A stretch of DNA of 64,000 bases from Chloroflexota bacterium (lineage in GTDB: Bacteria; Chloroflexota; Ktedonobacteria; Ktedonobacterales; Ktedonobacteraceae). Position 1 is the stretch's first letter; every line of letters starts with the position of its first letter. The notes under the pieces are model-generated. The model did no database searches and was not told where the DNA came from. It worked only from the letters and a program-made list of their open reading frames with translations. Position numbers and translations under genes: made by a program. Positions 45,583 through 52,756 of this stretch are shown here, in pieces. The stretch covers positions 1 through 64,000 of the forward strand of contig CADDYT010000012.1 in the NCBI GenBank assembly GCA_902810755.1, given 5' to 3'.

Positions 45583-46827
45583 CTATGGCCCGACACTGAC
45601 AGGGGCATTGTCGAATGGCACTGCGCTGCTCATCTGGAAACTCCATGCTTGCTGGCCGCTGGCGGCGTTGAGCGCGTAGACAGCATTCGCGTTTGTCCCA
45701 AAGTAGATCAGGCTGTTTGCGTATGCCAGGGATGTACCGGTATAGTTATTGACCGGCTGCTGCCAGATGAGGTTGCCGGTTGAGGCATTCAGGGCGGCAA
45801 TGGAACCCGAAGTGGTGGTGGCATCGCTGGTGGTGGTTGGCGCGGTCGTACTCGGATTGCTGGCAATACCTGCATAGACCGTCCCATTGACGACAATCGG
45901 GCTGGCATAGATCGGCCCGCCAAACTGGTGCCGCCAGAGGCGCGCGCCCGTGCTGGCATTGAGGGCGTAGACATAGCTATCTTCCGAGCCGACATAGACC
46001 ACGCCGTTAGCGATGGTCGGGGCAGAGAGAATCATATTGCCGATTTTCCCCGAAATCCAGAGCCGTTTGCCTGTGCTGGCATCATATGCATAGACGTAGC
46101 TATCGGTTGTGCGCGGCCCACCCTCTTTCGTAATGGCGGAGGAGGCGAAGTAAATTACGCCATTGACGGCCTGCACATCGGTAAAAAGCTGGTCGTACAC
46201 TTTGACGCGCCAGACCTGCTGGCCTGTGCTGGCATTGATGGCGAAAAGGTAGCTGTGGTCGGTTAGATCGGAGGAACTGCCGTAAACGATGCCGTTGGCG
46301 ACGGCGACGCTGCGGGTCACAACGGTTTCATTTCCCACGCCCGCATCAAAGCGCCAGATCGTGCTGCCCGTGCTGGCGTTGAGCGCGTAGATGTAGTTAT
46401 TATCGGAGCCAACATAGACAACGTTGTTGACAACGACAGGTGAGGAGATGATGTTGCCGTCGAGCTTGACCGACCATTTCGTCTGGCCTGTCGCGGCATC
46501 CAGTGCGTAGGCGCTTCCACTGAGCGTACTGAGGTAGACGGTGCCGTTAGCAACGGCGGGAGGTGCGGGCAGATTACGATCCGTTACCTGGACATGCCAG
46601 GAAGCTGTGCCACTGTTGCCTCTCAGCTTGTAGAGCGTGCCGTCTCCGGCGCTTACATAGGTATTCAGAACGGTGTTCGCCGACGCGCTCTTCCCTGGAT
46701 GAGCGAGGGCAAATGCGCCGATGGTGAGGCCCGCAACGAGCAGCACGAGCAGCACACCGATAATGGTAATGCCTTTTCGGCCCCCCTGGAACAGCCTCGT
46801 AGGAAGTGATGGCCTCTGGCTCTTCAT
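45583..46827 (-). CDS. membrane-anchored PQQ-type beta-propeller protein
   Basis: A 414-residue protein, with ATG at 46827 after AAAGGTGA. A basic N-terminus and one membrane helix (GITIIGVLLVLLVAGLTIGA) anchor or export it. About seven repeats follow, each of the form ANGTVYLSTLSGSAYALDAA / TGQTKWSVKL, with near-identical blades such as VVYVGSDNNYIYALNASTGS and VVYVGSEDSYVYALNASTGA. This indicates recent internal duplication of blades. A Thr-rich loop (STTAPTTTSDATTTSG) interrupts the last blades. It is similar in design to the next propeller gene downstream; the pair may have arisen by duplication. No enzymatic motif is evident. Confidence 0.82.
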   Translation of the reverse strand: MKSQRPSLPTRLFQGGRKGITIIGVLLVLLVAGLTIGAFALAHPGKSASANTVLNTYVSAGDGTLYKLRGNSGTASWHVQVTDRNLPAPPAVANGTVYLSTLSGSAYALDAATGQTKWSVKLDGNIISSPVVVNNVVYVGSDNNYIYALNASTGSTIWRFDAGVGNETVVTRSVAVANGIVYGSSSDLTDHSYLFAINASTGQQVWRVKVYDQLFTDVQAVNGVIYFASSAITKEGGPRTTDSYVYAYDASTGKRLWISGKIGNMILSAPTIANGVVYVGSEDSYVYALNASTGARLWRHQFGGPIYASPIVVNGTVYAGIASNPSTTAPTTTSDATTTSGSIAALNASTGNLIWQQPVNNYTGTSLAYANSLIYFGTNANAVYALNAASGQQAWSFQMSSAVPFDNAPVSVGP

Positions 46828-47047
46828 GAGATCACCTTTCTTGTAGCGAATGTGAAAAACTATCCGCCTCAGAGCAATAAACATCCTCTTTATTCGTGAA
46901 AGGCACCTTGCTTACTGACATAGTTATATCCGCTAATGAGCATCCTGTCAATACAATAGCAGGGTTTTTTCTCCAAAATGTGAAATATTACCAGAATTGT
47001 AAGTAGAGACGGTTGTAGATATCACTCTTCTGATGCAGAAAGGGAAG

Positions 47048-47097
47048 CAGGGTCATCCCATAGCAATGTACTGGAATGACCCTGATTCGCGAATCAG
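47048..47097. promoter_or_regulatory. overlapping hairpins downstream of the esterase gene
   Basis: CAGGGTCATCCCA (47048-47060) pairs with TGGAATGACCCTG (47072-47084) with one mismatch. CTGATTCGCGAATCAG (47082-47097) is a perfect 16-base palindrome. They share three bases, so only one can form fully. They lie 14-63 bases after the esterase stop on the minus strand and probably end the operon. Confidence 0.5.
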
Positions 47098-47110
47098 TGA
47101 AGTTAAACTC

Positions 47111-47773
47111 TCACCTCGGTGGGATTGCCGCCATCATCTCGCGCACGAAGCGCATCTCGTCGATATTGACGGTATGTTCCATGTTCGGGTAGAGGCGCAA
47201 GGTGACGTTGCCGCCCAGGCGTTGCAAGACTTCAGCCGAAAGCTCGACGCGCTCTTTGGGGATGTGAAAATCGACATCGCTGCAACCGAGGAAGACAGGC
47301 GTGGCGTCCAGCGAACCGGCATAATCGCGCGACGTTCCCTCCGGGCCGATCAACCCGCCGCTCAGAACGGCAACGCCGCCGTAGCGGCGAGCGTTGCGCG
47401 CAACGAACTCGCTTGCCAGGCACGCGCCCTGTGAGAAGCCGAGCAGCATGGCGCGTTCAAGCGGTATCCCCCTCTGCTGCACGTGTTCGAGCAAAGCCGA
47501 GATGAAGGCCAGTGCGGACGTGAGATAGGGTTCGTTGCTGGCGAGGGGCGCGAGAAAGCTGTTCGGATACCATGCATTGTGGATGGCCTGCGGCGCGAGA
47601 TAGGCGAAATCAGGCTGTTTGAGCAGGTCGGTCAGCTCAAGTATGTTTTCCGCCGTTGCGCCGCGCCCGTGCAGCATAATCATGGCAGCTCGCGCCTGCT
47701 CAAGCGGCGCGCCTGCCGCCAGTACCGGTTGACCCCGGTGTGGGCCGGGGATAGAAGAGGAAATTTCAGTCAT
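47111..47773 (-). CDS. phospholipase/carboxylesterase-family hydrolase (MhqD-like)
   Basis: A 220-residue alpha/beta hydrolase of the small carboxylesterase family. The triad is Ser114 in LLGFSQGACLA, Asp near 165-167 in GCSDVDFHIP and His199 in YPNMEHTVN; the oxyanion region is MLHGRGATAEN. The ATG overlaps the end of the GNAT gene by four bases. In Bacillus the MhqD esterase is paired with a glyoxalase-type dioxygenase in the methylhydroquinone regulon; the VOC gene two positions upstream suggests the same pairing. Substrate not established. Confidence 0.88.
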   Translation of the reverse strand: MTEISSSIPGPHRGQPVLAAGAPLEQARAAMIMLHGRGATAENILELTDLLKQPDFAYLAPQAIHNAWYPNSFLAPLASNEPYLTSALAFISALLEHVQQRGIPLERAMLLGFSQGACLASEFVARNARRYGGVAVLSGGLIGPEGTSRDYAGSLDATPVFLGCSDVDFHIPKERVELSAEVLQRLGGNVTLRLYPNMEHTVNIDEMRFVREMMAAIPPR

Positions 47774-48387
47774 ACCTCTCTCTTTTCTCCAAAAATCGCC
47801 ACGTGAATATCCTGCACTTCCTGTGTTGTCGCGTCCGGGCAGCCCCGTAACCAGGCACGGCGCGTATCCGGGGCGTGGGCCAGCAGGAAATCGGCGATGG
47901 GGCGGAAACCGGCGAGTTCCATACCGCGCTGCGAAGCCACGTTGTCGGCATCCGCGCCGATCCAGACGCGGCGCAGACCCATAGCGCGCAACCCGGTAAT
48001 GATAGAGGAGAGCAGGGCCGGGTAGAGCCTCTGCCCGCGATAAGCCGGGGGAGTGCCGCAGTCCCAGATATATGCCTCGCCCGGCTGCAAACGGATGCTC
48101 AGCCCCAGTTCACCGATCTCCTCTTCATCGAATGTGACCCAGCCATAGGTGGCAAGTCTGCCATCAACCCTGCCGGTATAGCACCACTTGCCTGCCGCGA
48201 AACGGCGCAGGATTTCATCCGGGTCATCCAGCCCCATTGCCTGCGCCAGTTCGGCTGTATCCTCCGACCGGGCGCGCTGGAAGGTGACCGGCACGCGGGC
48301 TGCGACCACTGGCGGCTCGGCCTCTGTAAGATTGAGCAGCCAGAATGTACCCACATGCTGCGCCTCAAGGTCGGAAGGCATAGTCAT
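47770..48387 (-). CDS. GNAT-family acetyltransferase
   Basis: A 205-residue GNAT-fold protein. The acetyl-CoA region is in the C-terminal half: IWDCGTPPAYRGQRLYPALL, in which the YRGQRLYP segment is the motif A pyrophosphate loop, followed by VWIGADADNVASQRGMELAG. The N-terminal half has no recognised domain. It overlaps the esterase gene by four bases at one end and the VOC gene by four bases at the other, so all three are co-translated. The acceptor is unknown. Confidence 0.85.
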   Translation of the reverse strand: MTMPSDLEAQHVGTFWLLNLTEAEPPVVAARVPVTFQRARSEDTAELAQAMGLDDPDEILRRFAAGKWCYTGRVDGRLATYGWVTFDEEEIGELGLSIRLQPGEAYIWDCGTPPAYRGQRLYPALLSSIITGLRAMGLRRVWIGADADNVASQRGMELAGFRPIADFLLAHAPDTRRAWLRGCPDATTQEVQDIHVAIFGEKREV

Positions 48388-48986
48388 ACCGCAGACGCCT
48401 CCGTTGATGGGGTCGCCGGTGTAGCCGTTCCCGCCGTGAGCGAACGTGTTCTGCGCTGCGTCAATTCAGCGATGGCGTCAGCAATGTGCCTGTCGGCAAT
48501 GGCGTAGTCTCCGGCGGCGATGCGCAGCCGATGGGCTGTTGCCAGCACATCAGAGACGGTGTAGCCCTCCGGCGGCACAAACTTGAAGCAGGCCATTTCG
48601 AGCAACTGCCCGTTGGGGTCGCGGAAGTAGATCGAGTCCATGAAGCCGCGATCAATGTTGCCGGTGTTCCAGATGCCGCGCGCGTTGAGCCTCTCGGCGA
48701 CCTGGGTATAGGTGGCGCGCGAGACCGTCAGCGCCAGGTGGTGCAGGTTGCCGATGCCTTCAGGGTTAGGGGTAGGGTCGTTGGTGCGTTCCGGTCGCAC
48801 GAAAAAGGTGATGAGCCGCCCGTCGCCCGGATCAAAGTACAGGTGGGTTTCATTCGGCACGTCCAGATTGGGCTGCTCGAAGACCAGTGGCATGCCCAGC
48901 ACGCCCTCATAGAAATCGATGGTCGCCTCCCGGTTCGAGCCGACGAAAGTGATATGATGCACTCCCTGCGTCTGAATAACAGTCAT
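48384..48986 (-). CDS. VOC-superfamily protein, ring-cleaving dioxygenase-like (MhqE/MhqO-like)
   Basis: A 200-residue vicinal-oxygen-chelate protein. Motifs are GVHHITFVGSNREATIDFYE, IGNLHHLALTVS and GQLLEMACFKFVPP, which give the His, His, Glu metal set. It ends with a helical and Thr-rich tail. The ATG at 48986 has GGGAGG at 5 bases; the frame continues 76 codons upstream only through low-complexity repeats and is not real there. Full MhqO-type enzymes have two VOC units (about 310 residues); here only one plus an extension is present. It heads the operon with GNAT and esterase genes. Confidence 0.88.
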   Translation of the reverse strand: MTVIQTQGVHHITFVGSNREATIDFYEGVLGMPLVFEQPNLDVPNETHLYFDPGDGRLITFFVRPERTNDPTPNPEGIGNLHHLALTVSRATYTQVAERLNARGIWNTGNIDRGFMDSIYFRDPNGQLLEMACFKFVPPEGYTVSDVLATAHRLRIAAGDYAIADRHIADAIAELTQRRTRSLTAGTATPATPSTEASAV

Positions 48987-49028
48987 TACTGCCTCCCTCT
49001 TTAATGGTATACCATGCAATTCCATACA

Positions 49029-49170
49029 GGCACCGCGCTGCAGGCCAGTCACGGCAGGCCACCCGGCAGGCCAGTCACCGACCAGGCCACCCGCCATGCC
49101 AGCCCGACCGGCAGGCCAGCCCGACCGGCAGGCCAGCCACCGAGCAGGCCAGCCACCGAGCAGGCCACCC
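49029..49170. repeat. imperfect tandem repeats of a CAGGCCAGCC-type unit
   Basis: Units of 16-17 bases recur, such as CAGGCCAGCCACCGAG (twice) and CCGGCAGGCCAGCCCGA (twice), with shorter variants CAGGCCACCCG. The repeats share CAGGCCACCCG with the start of the REP-like arm at 49161. Their translation on the minus strand gives the false N-terminal extension of the VOC gene. The region is GC-rich and probably unstable. Confidence 0.65.
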
Positions 49171-49256
49171 GCAAGGGGTGGCCCTACTATACGCGACGGC
49201 ATCTCTGGCCCCACGACGCTGGTAGTATAGTAGGGCCACCCCTTGCGGGTGGCCTG
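49161..49256. repeat. REP-like inverted pair, copy 2 (intergenic)
   Basis: Two identical 32-base arms (49161-49192 and 49225-49256) in inverted orientation, 32 bases apart. Each arm folds with GGCCACCC pairing to GGGTGGCC around GCAA. Compared with copy 1 at 17579-17691, GT on one side of the stem has become CC and AC on the other has become GG, so pairing is kept by compensating changes. GTAG precedes each hairpin when read from the centre. It lies between the maleylacetate-reductase-like and VOC genes. Confidence 0.8.
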
Positions 49257-49378
49257 TCGGCTGGTCTGCCGACGGCAAGCCAGTCTGTGGATGGTCGGCC
49301 AGGGCGGGGCCAGCCAGCAGGTGGCCTACCTGAGGGCCGGATCGCTTCAATTCGCGCCTGTTCGCAATGCCACTCTAT

Positions 49379-49409
49379 CTTCCTAAATTATACGCTATAT
49401 TTTAGGAAG
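49379..49409 (-). terminator. hairpin after the iron-type dehydrogenase gene
   Basis: CTTCCTAAA and TTTAGGAAG form a perfect 9-base stem with a 13-base AT-rich loop, 15 bases past the stop of the gene at 49424. There is no clear T run; it may terminate weakly or protect the 3' end. Confidence 0.5.
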
Positions 49410-49423
49410 TAGCTTCCCTGTGT

Positions 49424-50569
49424 TTACCATGCCGCTCGCAAAATTGCTTCAAGCTGCACGGCGTTGCTCACCGGTCTGGGGTTGTTCTGGACGCTGCGGT
49501 TTGAAAGCGCAAGCTGTGCAAGGTGGGGCAGGTCGCTTTCTGGCACGCCAACGTCGCGCAGACGCTGTGGCAGATGCATGTCTCCAATCAGCGTGTAGAT
49601 GGCCTGGATCGCTTCCTGGACAGCCTCCTCCGCGCTGCGCCCTGTTGTCGCGATGCCCATTGCCTCGGCGGCGGGCGCGAGCAGCGTGGCAGTGGCATCC
49701 AGATTGAAACGCATGGCATGGGGCAGGATAATGCTGTTGGCGATGCCATGCGGCACACCGGTGCTGCCGCCCAGCACGTGGCACAGGCCGTGATGCAGCG
49801 CCATCGAGACGTGGGCCAGCGCCATTCCGGCCAGCAAAGCCCCGTTGAGCATCTCTGTGCGCGCTTCCAGATCATCCCCTGACTCGTAGCAGCGTGGCAG
49901 TGACGAGGTGATGGCGCGCACGCCGCTCAACGCGACCGCCGTAGAGGGCGGGTTGCGGGTAATCGAGTACAACGCCTCGATGCAGTGCGCCAGTGCGTTG
50001 ATGCCGGTCGAAGCAGTCAACTCCGGCGGCAGATCGAGCGTGAGCAGGGGGTCGTAGATAATCAGCTTAGGGACGATGCGAACATCGCTGACCGTCACCT
50101 TACGCGCCTGCCCGTCGACATGCTCGGTAATGCCATAGACCGGCGTCAACTCCGATCCGGCATAGGTCGTGGGGATGGCGATGACCGGCACGAACGGCTG
50201 CGCAATGGGCGAACTGGCCTGTTTTTCGCCCCGCTTCTCCAGCGCGAAGCTCACCGTCTTTGCCATACCGATCGGGCTGCCGCCGCCCAGACCGAGAATG
50301 GCATCGACCTGACGTTCGCGCGCCAGCGCCAGCGCCTCCTCAACCTGGAAATCCTGCACATGCGGCTGCACATGCTCATACACGACTGCCAGCCGTTCCC
50401 CCAGCGCCTGCTCAACGGACGTAATATGCCCGTTGCGACGCTGTGATTGCGCCGAGCAGAGCATCACCCGCCGCCAGCCGAAGCGGTCAATCGCCTGCCC
50501 CAGTTGCGCCAGCGTCCCGGCCCCAAAAATAATTTCCTGCGCAAAGCCTGTATAGCGAAATTCCTGCAT
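49424..50569 (-). CDS. iron-containing alcohol dehydrogenase family, maleylacetate reductase-like
   Basis: A 381-residue enzyme of the Fe-ADH superfamily. The NAD-binding region has ILGLGGGSPIGMAKTVSFAL and VIAIPTTYAGSELTPVYGIT, and the C-terminal helical part has NALAHCIEALYS and ALHHGLCHVLGGSTGVPHGI, both typical of maleylacetate reductases. Maleylacetate reductase converts maleylacetate to 3-oxoadipate at the end of hydroquinone and chlorocatechol pathways. GAGGGA precedes the ATG. It is on the same strand and just upstream of the VOC/GNAT/esterase operon, although the repeat-rich gap and a hairpin separate them. Confidence 0.88.
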   Translation of the reverse strand: MQEFRYTGFAQEIIFGAGTLAQLGQAIDRFGWRRVMLCSAQSQRRNGHITSVEQALGERLAVVYEHVQPHVQDFQVEEALALARERQVDAILGLGGGSPIGMAKTVSFALEKRGEKQASSPIAQPFVPVIAIPTTYAGSELTPVYGITEHVDGQARKVTVSDVRIVPKLIIYDPLLTLDLPPELTASTGINALAHCIEALYSITRNPPSTAVALSGVRAITSSLPRCYESGDDLEARTEMLNGALLAGMALAHVSMALHHGLCHVLGGSTGVPHGIANSIILPHAMRFNLDATATLLAPAAEAMGIATTGRSAEEAVQEAIQAIYTLIGDMHLPQRLRDVGVPESDLPHLAQLALSNRSVQNNPRPVSNAVQLEAILRAAW

Positions 50570-50762
50570 AGATATCCCTCGCCTTCAAGCCGCGAAATTG
50601 TCGCTTCCCCTCAGTAGATAGGAGATAGAAGCCTTCCTGAAACGTCGCTATAGTTGTCATTATATGCCATAATTGCATTGTTAGAAATACACAGTCGGGC
50701 AGGTCTGCATCTATTTCGCCGATTTTCCCTCGCTGACCTGTGTATCCTCATCGGCTCGCTGC

Positions 50763-51764
50763 TCAATCTGTTTGCGGCTGGACACCCGTAGAGGTTTCTT
50801 GATACCCTCTCCGTTTCAGCCACGTCACAAGAACGATTGAGCAGGCAATGGAGAGCGCGCCCAGCACAATCTGCCAGCTCAGTTGCTCGCCGAGCAGAAC
50901 AATGCTCAACACAACGGTCACGACCGGCTCGAAGTAGATGTAGACGGCCACACGCGAGGCATCCAGCTTGCTCAGGGCGGTGTTGTAGGCGAAGTAGCAG
51001 AGAACGGAGCAGACAAGGGCGAGGAAGAGCAGCGCCAGCCACTGCCCCGGATTGAGCTGCATGACATCTTGCCAGCGATTCTGCACAGGGTCGAGCAATG
51101 TGAGCAGGATCAGCCCGCAGGCGCCGCCGAACATGGTGCCGCCGGTCAGCACAACGGGCGACATCACGCGCAGCCAGCGTTTGCTCAAATGAGAATAGAG
51201 GGCGAAGCAGAGGGCGTTGCCCAGCAGGCAGAGAACGCCGAAGAGAAAGCCGGAGTGGAGCGTGAGCGTCACCGGCTGTTGAAAAACGATCAGCGCGACG
51301 CCGATGAAACCGAGCAGCAGCGCGGCGAAGAGCGAGAGAGCCAGCCGCGTCTTGCCGAAAACAGGCTCCAGCAGTGCAGTAAAGGTCGGAATGAGGCCCA
51401 CCACCAGAATCGAGGCAATGCTGGCGTTTGTCTGTTGCACGCCGGTATATTGCATCCAGAAATAGACTGAAAAAGCCAGCTGGCCGAGCAGCAACATCAA
51501 CACGATATCGCGCAGGGAAAGCTGCCGTCGCACGATGGCTCGTAGCAGCGGCGCCAGGAAAAAGAGCGAGGCAATACTGAAACGCAGGGCCGCCAGCAGC
51601 GTCGGACTGAGCGCCACCAGCCCCGGAGAATCCGGGTGCAGCAAAAAGCGTGCCGCCACAAAGGACGCACCCCAGTTAAAGACTGCGAACCAGATACCGG
51701 CATAGATGAAAAAACGAGGGAGGACGGCGCTACCTGGCGCCGGTTGTTCGAGTGCCTTGTTCAT
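50763..51764 (-). CDS. EamA-family drug/metabolite transporter
   Basis: A 333-residue membrane protein with ten hydrophobic segments in two EamA halves. The first half begins FFIYAGIWFAVFNWGASFVA and includes LALSLFAALLLGFIGVALIV; the second includes LALLFLALVCSVLCYFAYNT and VAVYIYFEPVVTVVLSIVLL. The ATG at 51764 fits the domain start but lacks a ribosome site; TATACT lies six bases upstream, so transcription may begin close to the ATG. Substrate unknown; such proteins export metabolites or amino acids. It is a single-gene unit on the minus strand. Confidence 0.85.
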   Translation of the reverse strand: MNKALEQPAPGSAVLPRFFIYAGIWFAVFNWGASFVAARFLLHPDSPGLVALSPTLLAALRFSIASLFFLAPLLRAIVRRQLSLRDIVLMLLLGQLAFSVYFWMQYTGVQQTNASIASILVVGLIPTFTALLEPVFGKTRLALSLFAALLLGFIGVALIVFQQPVTLTLHSGFLFGVLCLLGNALCFALYSHLSKRWLRVMSPVVLTGGTMFGGACGLILLTLLDPVQNRWQDVMQLNPGQWLALLFLALVCSVLCYFAYNTALSKLDASRVAVYIYFEPVVTVVLSIVLLGEQLSWQIVLGALSIACSIVLVTWLKRRGYQETSTGVQPQTD

Positions 51765-52270
51765 GGTGATAGTATATGCGCAACCAGCGCGCTTTGATAT
51801 GGACAGTTTGCCCAAAGAGCGGACAGGATGTTTGGGTATATCGTTCAAATGCTCATCCTGTCTCATGTTTTTCACGGGCATACCGTAAAGTCTCTCGCCA
51901 GCAAATTACCGCGCGGTTCAGCGGCATGGAGCTGGCGAGGGCCGGGGCGAGCCTGGCGCTCGCCCGGCAGTTCAATCCTTACGAACTTCGCTTTAAGCAA
52001 CCAGTATTTCATATTGTGTTTGTTTGCTCTTGTCCACAAAATAGCAGGATGAAACCTTCCCTGCTATTTTATGGCGCTCTGTACGTCCTTCATGTTGGCT
52101 GGATTTTCTAGAGGGTTTGTGCGCCTGGAGCATTGTGAGCGGGTTGTGACGGTAAGTATGAGCTTTGCCCTGTACAAAGAATGTCCCCTTATGATATACT
52201 TAATCCAGAAGAAATGCCAGAAGTTGCACAGAATCTGACAGAGATGTGCCAGCGTTTCGGGAGGTTCCAT
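51765..52270. other. intergenic region between transporter and small helical gene
   Basis: A 506-base gap between divergent genes. It holds a GC-rich hairpin around 51942-51967 (CCGGGGCGAG with CTCGCCCGG) of unknown meaning. TATACT at 52195-52200 is a possible -10 for the downstream gene without a clear -35. No gene is supported; a frame from 52181 merely extends the next gene upstream of its ribosome site. Confidence 0.45.
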
Positions 52271-52684
52271 ATGGATCCACTAACTACCGTACTCATCGCT
52301 TTAGGTACTGGCGCCAGCGTTCAGGCTATGGCGACGACAACGAACGGGAAAGCGAAAGAGATTTATCAGGATTTGCGAGCAAGAATCTCGCGTAGATTTG
52401 AAGATAAGAAGGTAAACGATTTTGCGCTTGAAGAGTACGAACAAGAACTCTCAATGGACACGCGCAGACAACTCAAAAAGGCGCTGGTGGATGCGGATGT
52501 CGTGCAGGATGAGGAGATTGTGCAAATAGCCAGAAATTTGCTGGACCATATAGAACCAGAGCAGGCGCCGGAGGGGCAGTATAAAACGCTACCCAGAGGT
52601 ATCGTACAGGGGTACAATCAAGGGACTCATCAGGTACTCATTATGGATTTTGGTAGTGAATCGAGAGTGCCGCCAAAAGTTTGA
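52271..52684 (+). CDS. small helical protein of a kind often found beside conflict NTPases
   Basis: A 137-residue soluble protein. MDPLTTVLIALGTGASVQAM is followed by KAKEIYQDLRARISRRFEDK, a short acidic helical section and a polar tail. The opening MDPxTT..A.. and the helix with Y.xL+..I.+RF match a small-protein family I have seen near STAND or TPR NTPases in actinobacteria, cyanobacteria and Ktedonobacteria. No enzyme motif is present, and an adaptor role is inferred. GGGAGG lies 6 bases before the ATG at 52271, which decides the start. It converges on the large KAP-STAND-TPR gene, with a shared terminator between them. Confidence 0.7.
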   Translation: MDPLTTVLIALGTGASVQAMATTTNGKAKEIYQDLRARISRRFEDKKVNDFALEEYEQELSMDTRRQLKKALVDADVVQDEEIVQIARNLLDHIEPEQAPEGQYKTLPRGIVQGYNQGTHQVLIMDFGSESRVPPKV

Positions 52685-52687
52685 TTG

Positions 52688-52719
52688 ATCAGCCAGAGGA
52701 ATGACTTATTCTGGCTGAT
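52688..52719. terminator. bidirectional terminator between the small gene and the KAP-STAND gene
   Basis: ATCAGCCAGA and TCTGGCTGAT form a perfect 10-base stem with a 12-base loop, four bases after the small gene's stop. T-rich sequence follows on the plus strand. It could also end the convergent NTPase transcript. Confidence 0.7.
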
Positions 52720-52756
52720 GTGTTTCTTCTCCGTTTTCAGAATCCCCTTTTTTGCG

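Noticed and set aside
48987..49214. N-terminal 76-codon extension of the VOC gene
   Set aside because: It is encoded by tandem repeats and half of the REP-like pair; a good ribosome site marks the downstream ATG at 48986.
49029..49256. Possible CRISPR array in the repeat-rich spacer
   Set aside because: Units are only 16-17 bases, contiguous and without unique spacers; no cas genes are nearby.
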